Assembly (NCBI GenBank): GCA_012516755.1
Contig: JAAYWE010000329.1
Span: forward strand, 1-8,265
Direction of reading: 5' to 3'
Origin: Treponema sp.
Lineage (GTDB): Bacteria > Spirochaetota > Spirochaetia > Treponematales > Rectinemataceae
DNA: 8,265 bases
In this document: piece by piece, positions 1 to 7,094 of the stretch
Position numbering within the stretch: the stretch's first letter is position 1
Layout of the letters: each line of letters opens with the position of its first letter
The notes under the pieces: generated by a model
What the model was told of the DNA's origin: nothing
Databases searched by the model: none
Seen by the model: the letters and a program-made list of their open reading frames with translations, nothing else
Translations under genes and position numbers: made by a program

Positions 1-1242
1 CTCTCTTGTTGATCGTTTTGACCGATCTTCTATGAGCACTTCGTCGACATGGCCAATCCGCCCTCTCATAAGAGAAGAGGTTATCTGTTTTTGAAGAGCA
101 ATGACCCGGGCGAGCCTTTCTTTCTTTATCTTTTCAGTTATCTTATTTGGCATTCCTGCAGCAAATGTGCCATTGCGTTCGTTGAAGTGATACATAAAAG
201 CATAGGAGAAACGAACGCTGCGCATGAGGTCTAATGTCTGTTCGAAATCCTCTTCGGTCTCGCCGGGAAAGCCGACCATTATATCTGTAGACAATGTAAG
301 GTCTGGAATTGCATTTCTTAGAGCATCGATGACAGAAAGGTAGTATTCTCGAGTGTATTTGCGATTCATTGCTGAGAGTATGGTATTAGAGCCTGATTGC
401 AGAGGCAAGTGGAGATGATGACAGAAAAAAGGATCCTCTGCCATAACTGCCATGAGCTCTTTAGACAGATCTTTGGGATGACTTGTAATAAAGCGTATCC
501 AGCCAATTCCGCGCTTAGATTTTTTAGGTGATGCATTGTAGGATTCTATCGTTCCTTCGCTCTCTTGCTTTTTTCGCAGGTGCGCTGCAATCATTTTTAT
601 GAGCCCAGGAAAGTCCAAAGATGCGCCATCTTTTTCCCAGGTATAGGAATTTACATTCTGTCCAAGAAGAATTATCTCACGGACACCAAGATCTTCGAGT
701 TTATCTATTTCTCGAAGGATGTCCAAAGGACTGCGCGAGATTTCGCGGCCTCGCACATAAGGCACTATGCAGTAGGTACAAAAGTTGTTGCAGCCATGAA
801 TGATGGGAATAAAGGATCGAAATGCGCCAGTCTCGTGATGGTCCTCACTAAAAATATATATGGGGTTCTCCTCAAGCACTTCGATTTTTTGGCCATTGGC
901 AATGGAATCGAGCATTAGCGAAAATGATTGCCTTTGGTATGTCCCAATAATATAGTCAACGCCGGGAGCCTTTTTTTTAATGGCGTTTTTATACTGCTCC
1001 GCCATACAGCCAATAACCACTAGAACGAAATCATGTTCTTTCTTGCGCGCAGTCAGTTGATGTATACGATTCCATACTCGGTTTTCAGCGGTTGCTCTTA
1101 CAGTACAGGTATTCAATAAGATAAGCTGAGCTTCTCTCTCTTCAGATTGCTTCCATCCATGTTCTCTAAGGGTCGCTTCCATGGCTGCCGATTCAGCCTT
1201 GTTCATTTCGCAGCCATAGGTCTCGATATGATAATTATTCAT
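1..1242 (-). CDS. miaB: MiaB, tRNA-2-methylthio-N6-dimethylallyladenosine synthase (3' end beyond window)
   Basis: This radical-SAM methylthiotransferase adds the 2-methylthio group to i6A37 of tRNAs that read codons starting with U; it is cytoplasmic. The window holds 414 codons from the ATG, and the missing C-terminus is probably a few tens of residues. The N-terminal UPF0004 domain carries the three cysteines of the auxiliary 4Fe-4S cluster: C11 (ETYGCEMN), C46 (NTCTVRA) and C79 (GCMAEQ). The radical-SAM motif CNNFCTYC gives C151, C155 and C158, followed by VPYVRGREISR. Further family blocks are LGQNVNSY (193-200), TSHPKDL (253-259), HLPLQSGS (278-285) and DIMVGFPGETEEDF (320-333). A TRAM domain begins near residue 395. 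The start codon overlaps the stop of the upstream small membrane-protein gene as ATGA, so translation is probably coupled; there is no well-spaced Shine-Dalgarno. A lysine-rich stretch at about 221-245 looks like an insertion compared with typical MiaB. Identification as MiaB rather than MtaB or RimO is confident from these motifs. Confidence 0.95.
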   Translation of the reverse strand, partial: MNNYHIETYGCEMNKAESAAMEATLREHGWKQSEEREAQLILLNTCTVRATAENRVWNRIHQLTARKKEHDFVLVVIGCMAEQYKNAIKKKAPGVDYIIGTYQRQSFSLMLDSIANGQKIEVLEENPIYIFSEDHHETGAFRSFIPIIHGCNNFCTYCIVPYVRGREISRSPLDILREIDKLEDLGVREIILLGQNVNSYTWEKDGASLDFPGLIKMIAAHLRKKQESEGTIESYNASPKKSKRGIGWIRFITSHPKDLSKELMAVMAEDPFFCHHLHLPLQSGSNTILSAMNRKYTREYYLSVIDALRNAIPDLTLSTDIMVGFPGETEEDFEQTLDLMRSVRFSYAFMYHFNERNGTFAAGMPNKITEKIKKERLARVIALQKQITSSLMRGRIGHVDEVLIEDRSKRSTRE

Positions 1243-1595
1243 TTCTTCTTTTTAAGGCCTCTAATAAATCCAGCAAGATTGAAAAGGCCATATCCAAGAA
1301 GTCCGATGCCACCCAGGGAAAGCAGCGAATGTGCTACGCCTGGCAGAAAAAGAGTGGTAAGTCCTGCAATGCCAGCTACCCCTAGCACTGTACCGGAAAT
1401 CTTGTCGGTCTTTGTCTTTCCTAAAAGACCTATAGCGCCAAGCCCTATGAGTCCTGCTGATATCACAGTACCGACTACTGGGATACCAAGCAGAGCTTCG
1501 ACACCCAAAAAGCCTAGGCCTGCAACCGAAGACATAACACCCTTTGTCCCTTTATCATTCAAAGTCTTGGGATCAACCGGATAATTGCTTTCCAT
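1239..1595 (-). CDS. Small glycine-rich membrane protein of unknown function
   Basis: I do not recognise this 118-residue protein. It has a short polar N-terminus (1-19), then almost continuous Gly/Ala/Leu/Ile/Val sequence from about 20 to 111, broken by a charged loop KTKTDK (60-65). It ends in a basic tail, RGLKKKK. This suggests three to four membrane-spanning segments with the basic tail on the cytoplasmic side. The two hydrophobic halves resemble each other: GLIGLGAIGLLG (48-59) and SLLSLGGIGLLG (90-101) match at 8 of 12 positions, so the protein may have arisen by duplication of a hairpin unit. The start at 1595 is backed by GAGAGG (minus strand, 1608-1603) seven bases upstream. The gene follows folE2 after 69 bp, and its TGA overlaps the miaB ATG by 4 bp, so it is clearly part of the leftward transcription unit. 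It looks like a real gene, but no function can be assigned. Confidence 0.82.
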   Translation of the reverse strand: MESNYPVDPKTLNDKGTKGVMSSVAGLGFLGVEALLGIPVVGTVISAGLIGLGAIGLLGKTKTDKISGTVLGVAGIAGLTTLFLPGVAHSLLSLGGIGLLGYGLFNLAGFIRGLKKKK

Positions 1596-1664
1596 ATCTT
1601 TTCCTCTCTTAATCCAAAATGCATCATACTCCAGAATTATTAACTCTAATCGACATTCCTCACA

Positions 1665-2501
1665 TCAAGGATAATAAGATTCAAGTCGATCCAGCCTTCC
1701 ATGTTCTCCACTGACAGGTTCAATCTTCGAGCGATCGCTTTTTTCGACATATGCATAAGCGGAATGGTTGTGGATACTCTCGAAATTTTCCGCTTCAACC
1801 GAAAACCATGGAAATCGTTGAAGAGCATCAACTTTTAAATATACTTCCCTCACGACATCTTCAACAAAGCGAGGCTGCATATAGGCCTTCTCAGTGATAT
1901 ACTTTTCATCTTCGCGCTTCAGCAGAGTAAACAACTCGCTCGATGCCGATTCCTCTATTATTCGTATCAGGTCTTCAAACCAAAAAAATGGGCCAAGAGA
2001 TACTTGAAGTGTCACAATGCCTCGCTGGTTGTGTGCTCCTCCATCGGAAATTGCTTTGGAACATGGACAGACTGTTTGCACGGGCACTATTACGCCGGCA
2101 ATAAAACGATGTCCTTTCCCCGAACAACTTGCTTCATAAAAGCATTCATAGTTCATAATAGATGCTTGTTCCGAGACAGGTGCCTTCTTCTTGATAAAAT
2201 AGGGAAAATGGATATCTGTATAGGTTGTCTGAGCATCCAGTTCTGCTCTTAACTTTCTCAGCATTTTTATCACATTGGGCATCGAGAGGTCGGTGCGGTA
2301 TTCCTCAAAGACCTCTATGAATCTGCTCATGTGAGTACCCTTGAAATCATGTGGAAGGTCTGCAAATAAATTGACCGCAGCCGTTGTATGCTGGTATTTT
2401 TCGGCCTTATCAAGCAGAGTTATGGGATATCGGAGGCCTTTGACCCCAACCTTCTGGATTGCGACATTTCGATCATCCCTAAACGACTGAACATCTACCA
2501 T
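1665..2501 (-). CDS. folE2: GTP cyclohydrolase FolE2 (type IB)
   Basis: FolE2 converts GTP to 7,8-dihydroneopterin triphosphate and formate. This is the first step of de novo folate synthesis and of the queuosine (7-deazaguanine) route. The 278-residue protein shows the full signature of the GCYH-IB family (COG1469, PF02649), unrelated in sequence to classical FolE: KGTHMSRFIEVFEEY (54-68), HFPYF (98-102), TVCPCSKAISDGGAHNQR (143-160, with the conserved C145, C147 and H157), TEKAYMQPRFVEDVVR (203-218) and NFESIHNHSAYAYVEK (239-254). The N-terminus, with VDVQSFRDDRNV and KVGVKGL, matches the usual short FolE2 start, so the ATG at 2501 is favoured even though the Shine-Dalgarno is weak. Enzymes of this family accept metals other than zinc, so organisms often carry it for zinc scarcity; no Zur site was recognised here. 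It follows folD after 81 bp in the same direction, so it probably supplies the same folate pool, although a queuosine role cannot be excluded. Confidence 0.96.
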   Translation of the reverse strand: MVDVQSFRDDRNVAIQKVGVKGLRYPITLLDKAEKYQHTTAAVNLFADLPHDFKGTHMSRFIEVFEEYRTDLSMPNVIKMLRKLRAELDAQTTYTDIHFPYFIKKKAPVSEQASIMNYECFYEASCSGKGHRFIAGVIVPVQTVCPCSKAISDGGAHNQRGIVTLQVSLGPFFWFEDLIRIIEESASSELFTLLKREDEKYITEKAYMQPRFVEDVVREVYLKVDALQRFPWFSVEAENFESIHNHSAYAYVEKSDRSKIEPVSGEHGRLDRLESYYP

Positions 2502-2582
2502 GATTCTAACCCATATTCCCTATCAGAGCACGTACAAATATCTTAAACTCATATTCTCTCTGTCTCATGCAAACTTCGATTT

Positions 2583-3467
2583 TCAAATCGCGATATTGGA
2601 AATCCTCGCCGCGGCGTCGATAGTGTTTGAGAGTAACATCGTGATAGTCATAGGCCCCACCCCTCCTGGCACGGGAGTAATCCAGCCTGCAATCCTCGAA
2701 GCTCCTTCAAAATCGACATCACCACAGAGTCGATAACCCTTCTTTTTAGTAGAATCTGGCACACGATTGACTCCGACATCTATAATACAAGCGCCTGGCT
2801 TGATCATATCCACAGACACCAAGCCGGGTGCTCCAGCGCAAGCCACCACGATATCCGCTTCGCGAACATGAGAGCCAAGATTTTTCGTCCCTGTGTGACA
2901 GATAGTAACCGTCGCGTTGACAGATTTCCGGAGAAGGAGGTTTGCAAGTGGCTTACCCACAATATTCGAGCGCCCGACAACCACTGCTCTTGCCCCATTT
3001 GTTGGCACGCCACTCCTCTTAAGGAGTTCTATTATTCCAAATGGTGTACAAGGTATGAAAGAGGGTTGTTCCAGGAGCATGCGGCCAAGATTGACTGGAG
3101 TAAAGCCGTCTACATCCTTATTGGGGTCGATGGCCTCTATAACACGGCGTTCATCGATATGCCTAGGAAGAGGAAGCTGAACCAGGATGCCATCTATATT
3201 GGGATCTCTATTGCATTCCATAATTCTATCGAGGAGAGCTTGCTCCGATGAATTCTCCGCCATTCTTGTCTCAAAGCTCTTCATACCGATCTCTGCGCAG
3301 GCTTTTTCTTTAGCGGTAACATAAGAGATCGATGCTGGATTATCCCCCACAAGAATCACAGCAAGACCTGGCACGACTCCTTTTCCCTTAAGGAAGTTGA
3401 CTTTTTGGACAAGCTCATTTCTAATCTCCTCAGCAATTTTCTTTCCATCGATAAGTACTGCAGACAT
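2583..3467 (-). CDS. folD: FolD, bifunctional methylene-THF dehydrogenase / methenyl-THF cyclohydrolase
   Basis: FolD catalyses the NADP-linked oxidation of 5,10-methylene-THF to 5,10-methenyl-THF and its hydrolysis to 10-formyl-THF, in the cytoplasm. The protein is 294 residues, the usual size. Active-site residues are in place: YVTAKEKA gives Y49 and K53, DGILVQLPLP gives Q97, and PNKDVDGF gives D120. These sit one position below E. coli Y50, K54, Q98 and D121. The NAD(P)-binding part follows with GRSNIVGKPLANLL (from 165), TVTICHTGT (from 187) and ADIVVACAGAPG (from 204), then the C-terminal signature PVPGGVGPMT (265-274). The start is set at 3467 rather than the in-frame ATGs at 3485 and 3479, because GGGAGGA lies ideally before it and the product then begins MSAVLIDGKK as family members do. 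It lies 41 bp downstream of the aminotransferase gene. It acts directly on the product of FtcD, encoded two genes upstream. Confidence 0.97.
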   Translation of the reverse strand: MSAVLIDGKKIAEEIRNELVQKVNFLKGKGVVPGLAVILVGDNPASISYVTAKEKACAEIGMKSFETRMAENSSEQALLDRIMECNRDPNIDGILVQLPLPRHIDERRVIEAIDPNKDVDGFTPVNLGRMLLEQPSFIPCTPFGIIELLKRSGVPTNGARAVVVGRSNIVGKPLANLLLRKSVNATVTICHTGTKNLGSHVREADIVVACAGAPGLVSVDMIKPGACIIDVGVNRVPDSTKKKGYRLCGDVDFEGASRIAGWITPVPGGVGPMTITMLLSNTIDAAARISNIAI

Positions 3468-3470
3468 AAG

Positions 3471-3477
3471 TCCTCCC
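3471..3477 (-). promoter_or_regulatory. Ribosome binding site of folD (decides the start codon)
   Basis: The minus strand reads GGGAGGA, then three bases, then the ATG at 3467. This near-perfect Shine-Dalgarno sits inside the longer reading frame opened at 3485. It argues that translation begins at 3467 and not at either of the two upstream in-frame ATGs. Confidence 0.75.
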
Positions 3478-3508
3478 ATCTTCAAGATACTATATTTCTA
3501 AGATTTCG

Positions 3509-4717
3509 TCATGAATTCTCTAACGCTTCAAAGAAATGCCTATATTCTGTGCACCAGCGAAATGCGCTGATGCTTGGAATGATCAGGCTAAAGGCAAAAT
3601 GTACTCCATTATCAATATCGAAAAAAAATCCTGGTTGCGCAAAAATCCCTTTCTCCTCCAGCAGGCGCTGGGCTATTCTATCTTCTTCAAAAAAGCTAGG
3701 GCTTTCGATTAGTGCGGTCCATCCGCCTTGACAGCAAAGCACTCTATGAGGGCTGGTGCCACCTGTTAGAATTTCTCGATAACTTGCATAATTCTCGCGA
3801 ATTCTGCTTAGCGACTTACATAAAAAAGCCGTTTCATGTTCAAATAGAAAAGGCAGGGCATTCATTATAGGAGTGCTCACAGAGAGAAAAGTATCTGCGA
3901 TGAGATCGAGCCTCTTTTTTGCTCTGGATACCTCTTGGTTTGGCCCAGATAGGGTGATCCACGCAAGCTTCAGCTGAGGCAGACCCATTCGTTTGGAGAG
4001 TCCATCGAGTACAAAGGTGAGCACCCTATCCTCCCCTACGAAGGTCTTTCGTTCGATATTATCGTCTATGGGAAAATCGAAAAAGACTTCATCTGCAATC
4101 AATGCGAGACCATATTTTTCGCATAGTCCTATAATTGTGGTTCTTTCAGTCTTTCGAATGTATGAACCGGTAGGATTATTGGGATTTATTATAACAATGG
4201 CCTTTATCCGCTTTTCACGGTCCGCTGCTAAAACAGAAGAAAGCTCATCTAGGTTAACATACCAACCAGAAGGATGAGCATACTCAAGCCTATAGGCCAG
4301 CACTTGTACCGAATCCAGTTCTGCCAGGTGTTGAAAGAGAGGGTAACCAGGCTTGGGTACGAGTACCGCATCGCCCGGGTCGCACAGCAGCTTGAAAAGC
4401 CATGAATATGCCTCCGAAGTGGAAGCACATAGAAAATAGTTATCGGGATGCATATTCCTTTTGTATAAAGCAAAATGATCCGAGATCGCCTCTCGGGCGC
4501 GATAAAGACCTCTAGGTTCAGGATCATAGGTAACATTATCTTTGGTTGCCAAAGAAATAAGATCGTGATCTTTCCAATCGAGCCCTACCTTTGTGGGATT
4601 TGTATTAGATAGGTCTTTTATCGGAAGTCCAAAACCATGCCTCCGGGCGCGAACCCTCGAGAGCTCATTGGGTTCTATTTCTCCAGCATTGGATCGTCTG
4701 GAAAAAATGTAGCTCAT
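3509..4717 (-). CDS. PLP-dependent aminotransferase, class I/II fold, substrate unknown
   Basis: This is a 402-residue fold-type I PLP enzyme. Family features are STSEAYSWLFKLLCDPGD (from 99), KPGYPLF with the cofactor-stacking Y125, INPNNPTG (from 177, the Asn contacting PLP), LIADEVFFDF with D209 pairing to the pyridine nitrogen, and LDGLSKRMGLPQLKLAW with the Schiff-base lysine K242. The N-terminal NTNPTK block and the LPQLKLAW variant are, from memory, typical of an uncharacterised aminotransferase subfamily rather than of AspC, HisC or AlaA. Near the C-terminus, where most class I enzymes carry the arginine that holds the substrate alpha-carboxylate, this one reads GVHFAFSLIIPS (from 371) with no arginine. 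The start at 4717 is preferred because it leaves 10 bp after the ftcD stop with a short TAGG before it; the frame stays open to an ATG at 4840, but that would overlap ftcD by 113 bp. Its place between ftcD and folD hints at amino-acid catabolism feeding folate, which is inference only. Confidence 0.9.
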   Translation of the reverse strand: MSYIFSRRSNAGEIEPNELSRVRARRHGFGLPIKDLSNTNPTKVGLDWKDHDLISLATKDNVTYDPEPRGLYRAREAISDHFALYKRNMHPDNYFLCASTSEAYSWLFKLLCDPGDAVLVPKPGYPLFQHLAELDSVQVLAYRLEYAHPSGWYVNLDELSSVLAADREKRIKAIVIINPNNPTGSYIRKTERTTIIGLCEKYGLALIADEVFFDFPIDDNIERKTFVGEDRVLTFVLDGLSKRMGLPQLKLAWITLSGPNQEVSRAKKRLDLIADTFLSVSTPIMNALPFLFEHETAFLCKSLSRIRENYASYREILTGGTSPHRVLCCQGGWTALIESPSFFEEDRIAQRLLEEKGIFAQPGFFFDIDNGVHFAFSLIIPSISAFRWCTEYRHFFEALENS

Positions 4718-4727
4718 CGAAATAAAC

Positions 4728-6383
4728 CTATCGAAGTCCAAGAATACTCGGAATGCTCTTCTCAAGATCCTGCCGAAGCTGAGTTGCTTCAATTTCCAAA
4801 GAATCGCATTCTTTGCTTGCCGTACAGGCAAATTGTTCATCAGACAACGTCTTTATGTTGATTCGAACATTCAAAACAGCTCCAGAAAGCCCTGCCCATG
4901 CCATGAGACATCCTGTGGCTGCATCGGTAGCTGAATTCAAGTTACCAGTCTCGACTGCTTCCAAGCATAAACGCATAGCCTCAAGACAAAACCGAGCAGT
5001 CTTAAGAGGCACGCCAGCCGCCAGTTTGTTAGCTTTCTCAATTGCCAAATCTCGAGCTATCCTCTCGGCATCGGTTGATCTTGGAAGCCTCATAGCATCC
5101 ATCACCGCATTGAAAGCTGCCGTGTCTTCATCAACGATTTCGAGAAGATCATTCTTTAGTCTCTGAGCCTTGATACCCAGTGTCGATAATGTCTCCGAAA
5201 CACCTTCGTAACCTTTTTTGCCTACAGTAAGATTTGCATCCATCGCAGCCAGAGCAGAACCAAGAGCTCCTGCCAAGGCAGCCACAGACCCTCCTCCGGG
5301 TGCTGGCGAGTCCGAAGAGACTGTATCCACAAAAGAACTGACCTTCTTTGAGACAAGAGCCCCTTCTTTTCTTATTGCCCACTCAATGATCTTTTTTTCT
5401 GGTTCAAAAGGCTGCACAGAGCGCAAGCCAAGTGTTTGCACTGCCAACTCGACAAGTTCTTCATCCGAAAGTCCTGGGCTTTTGCCTGCTTTTTGGCGAT
5501 AGTATCGCCCACAGACGCATATAGCCTCAAGAGGAATAAGTCCAATAAGCTCAGAACCGATTACATATATTCCTCTGGCTTCCGCTTCCTTTTTTACCGC
5601 ATCGAATACCACATACAATGGGGTTGTGCGAAAATCGAGAATATTGATAGATACCTGGGCGCATTGGTAGGATTCGATATACCATCCAATAGCGCGGACA
5701 GCCTGCAATAAGCCTGGAACCTTGATGGTATTCCCATTGCTGTCTCTTATTGTGCGGCCCGATTCTCTAATACTGAGTGCTATATCGTGAGCTACTCTCT
5801 TATCTTTGGTGTTGAGATTTATATTATAAGCAATCAAGAATTCTCTTGCGCCAGTTACCGTTGCGCCCCAGCGAGGGGTGAAATGTGTGGGTCCAAAGTC
5901 AGGCTGCCATGCCGGATCCGCAAGTTTGTTCTCTAATCCTTCATATTCACCGGTACGGATATCGGCAAGACTGCGGCGCTCGGGACGAGTCGCTGACTTT
6001 TCATAAAGATAGACTGGCACATTGAGCTCTTCAGAGAGCTTCTTACCGAAGTCCCTTGAAATCTCTATGCATTCTTCCATGGAAACACCTGATACAGGTA
6101 CAAAAGGGCACACATCCAGAGCTCCTATTCGTGGATGAGCTCCACGGTGCGTCCTCATGTCTATCAGCTTAAATGCAACCCGCGCTGCTTCCAGGGCAGC
6201 CTCTTTTACAGCTTCAGGAGGCCCAATGAAAGTATATACTGTACGATTTGTGTCCACACCCGGGTCTACATCGAGCAGAAAGACTCCTTGAACAGATCTG
6301 ATGGCATCTGCTATAGCCTCGATTTTGGTGCGATCTCTTCCTTCGGAAAAATTTGGTACACATTCTACTAAGGGCTTCTCCAT
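4728..6383 (-). CDS. ftcD: FtcD, bifunctional glutamate formimidoyltransferase / formimino-THF cyclodeaminase
   Basis: FtcD moves the formimino group of N-formimino-L-glutamate (from histidine degradation) to tetrahydrofolate, then releases ammonia to give 5,10-methenyl-THF. The 551-residue protein is the full fusion, similar in length to the mammalian enzyme. The N-terminal transferase subdomain (about 1-180) starts with VECVPNFSEGRD and has RTHRGAHPRIGALD (77-90), where H83 corresponds to the catalytic His82 of the porcine enzyme. The second transferase subdomain runs from about 181 to 325 (AYNINLNT, ELIGLIPLEA). The cyclodeaminase domain (about 345-551) contains SDSPAPGGGSVAALAGALG (357-375), IVDEDTAAFNAVMDAMRLP (416-434) and NLNSATDAATG (481-491). 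The start is secured by GGAGGA five bases upstream, lying in the last codons of mobA; the mobA TAA and this ATG are one base apart, so translation is coupled. No hutH, hutU or hutI is in the window, so the source of formiminoglutamate is not shown. Confidence 0.97.
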   Translation of the reverse strand: MEKPLVECVPNFSEGRDRTKIEAIADAIRSVQGVFLLDVDPGVDTNRTVYTFIGPPEAVKEAALEAARVAFKLIDMRTHRGAHPRIGALDVCPFVPVSGVSMEECIEISRDFGKKLSEELNVPVYLYEKSATRPERRSLADIRTGEYEGLENKLADPAWQPDFGPTHFTPRWGATVTGAREFLIAYNINLNTKDKRVAHDIALSIRESGRTIRDSNGNTIKVPGLLQAVRAIGWYIESYQCAQVSINILDFRTTPLYVVFDAVKKEAEARGIYVIGSELIGLIPLEAICVCGRYYRQKAGKSPGLSDEELVELAVQTLGLRSVQPFEPEKKIIEWAIRKEGALVSKKVSSFVDTVSSDSPAPGGGSVAALAGALGSALAAMDANLTVGKKGYEGVSETLSTLGIKAQRLKNDLLEIVDEDTAAFNAVMDAMRLPRSTDAERIARDLAIEKANKLAAGVPLKTARFCLEAMRLCLEAVETGNLNSATDAATGCLMAWAGLSGAVLNVRINIKTLSDEQFACTASKECDSLEIEATQLRQDLEKSIPSILGLR

Positions 6384-6384
6384 T

Positions 6385-7077
6385 TTATTCCTCCATTATA
6401 TGAAATTCATCCAGACCCAATACTTGGCGATTAGCCACCTTCCGAGCCCGTTCTAATGATTTACGATCATTGATATTTTGAAATACGATTCCAGGATCGC
6501 AGATAGAAGCTATATCATTCTCCTGAATAATGAGATGTTTTTCCATTTTGATAAAGTGTCTAAAGGATAAGTCAGAACTGCTTTGAATATAAGAATAGAG
6601 TTCAGAGACAAGATTTCTCTTATAGAATGCAAAAAAAGGCTGAAGGGTATCATCTGTCTTGCAGAGAACTATATCCACTTCCTTCGACATGGATTGAACA
6701 TAGAGATATCGAATTAATGCCAAAGATACAAATGGCATATCTGCCGCACAAAGGCAAACCCATTCCAAAGAAGCATTGACTAGAGCAGAGAATAGGCCAC
6801 ATACTGGACCGCCTTCCTTTATATCATCCTCAAACTGAGAGGCACCAAGGTCTTCATATAACTTGTGAGGCTTGCCTACAATCAGCAGCTCTTGTGCAAT
6901 CTTGCCTAATCGATAGGCGAGCAAAAAACCGATTGGAACTCCTTCTATTTCGACCTCTTGCTTGTCAATTCCACCAAAGCGCCTGGCATGACCACCATTG
7001 AGAATAGCTGCTGAGAACGGCAACCTTTGCTCCGCAATCATGTCCAAGACTTCTTGTTCTGCTTTTGTATCTGCCAT
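6385..7077 (-). CDS. mobA: MobA-like molybdenum cofactor nucleotidyltransferase
   Basis: The family links GMP (or another nucleotide) to molybdopterin, giving the dinucleotide form used by molybdo- or tungsto-enzymes. The 230-residue protein has a Rossmann-like NTP-transferase fold with AAILNGGHARRFGGIDKQ (23-40). This is close to the E. coli MobA signature LAGGRARRMGGVDKG, with K39 as the nucleotide-binding lysine. Other family positions are DDIKEGGPVCGLFSAL (84-99), the metal-binding CAADMPFVS (110-118, D113), TLQPFFAFY (144-152) and VFQNINDRKSLERA (198-211). The start is uncertain. The ATG at 7077 lacks a clear Shine-Dalgarno and is 11 bp from the divergent gene. The in-frame ATG at 7041 (Met13) would leave nine residues before AAILNGG, more typical of MobA, with AGAAG eight bases upstream. 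No other molybdopterin genes are visible, so the substrate is inferred from family alone. CTP-using MocA-type or other NTP-transferase roles remain possible. It appears to be the first gene of the leftward operon. Confidence 0.87.
   Translation of the reverse strand: MADTKAEQEVLDMIAEQRLPFSAAILNGGHARRFGGIDKQEVEIEGVPIGFLLAYRLGKIAQELLIVGKPHKLYEDLGASQFEDDIKEGGPVCGLFSALVNASLEWVCLCAADMPFVSLALIRYLYVQSMSKEVDIVLCKTDDTLQPFFAFYKRNLVSELYSYIQSSSDLSFRHFIKMEKHLIIQENDIASICDPGIVFQNINDRKSLERARKVANRQVLGLDEFHIMEE
6389..6394 (-). promoter_or_regulatory. Ribosome binding site of ftcD inside the mobA 3' end
   Basis: The minus strand reads GGAGGA followed by ATAAA and then ATG. The same bases encode the terminal Glu-Glu codons of the upstream MobA-like protein, and its TAA stop falls between the Shine-Dalgarno and the start codon. 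This arrangement suggests that ribosomes finishing mobA can re-initiate on ftcD. Confidence 0.75.
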
Positions 7078-7085
7078 AGGATACT

Positions 7086-7094
7086 ATTATGCCA
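7086..7094 (-). promoter_or_regulatory. Possible extended -10 promoter for the leftward operon
   Basis: The minus strand reads TGGCATAAT, an extended -10 element (TGn followed by CATAAT, five of six matches to TATAAT). No good -35 was found, which extended -10 promoters can tolerate. Initiation would fall near 7079, leaving almost no leader for the ATG at 7077 but about 38 nt for the alternative ATG at 7041. It lies inside the first codons of the divergent phosphoribosyltransferase gene. This is a motif match only. Confidence 0.35.

Noticed and set aside
49..918. Plus-strand open frames opposite miaB.
   Set aside because: They lie entirely antisense to the conserved radical-SAM coding sequence, lack recognisable protein motifs and are explained as shadow frames.
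1596..1664. Possible separate promoter (TATGAT, minus strand) for the membrane protein and miaB.
   Set aside because: No acceptable -35 lies 15 to 19 bp upstream, and the gap is compatible with operon read-through.
2570..2583. CGATTT-GA-AAATCG palindrome at the folD stop codon as a possible terminator or operator.
   Set aside because: The arms are AT-rich and only six bases, no U-tract follows, and the sequence is partly dictated by folD codons. Transcription is expected to continue into folE2.
4718..4840. N-terminal extension of the aminotransferase from an ATG at 4840, overlapping ftcD by 113 bp.
   Set aside because: The extra 41 residues do not resemble the family and are read from the conserved ftcD 3' end. 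The ATG at 4717 gives normal length and spacing.
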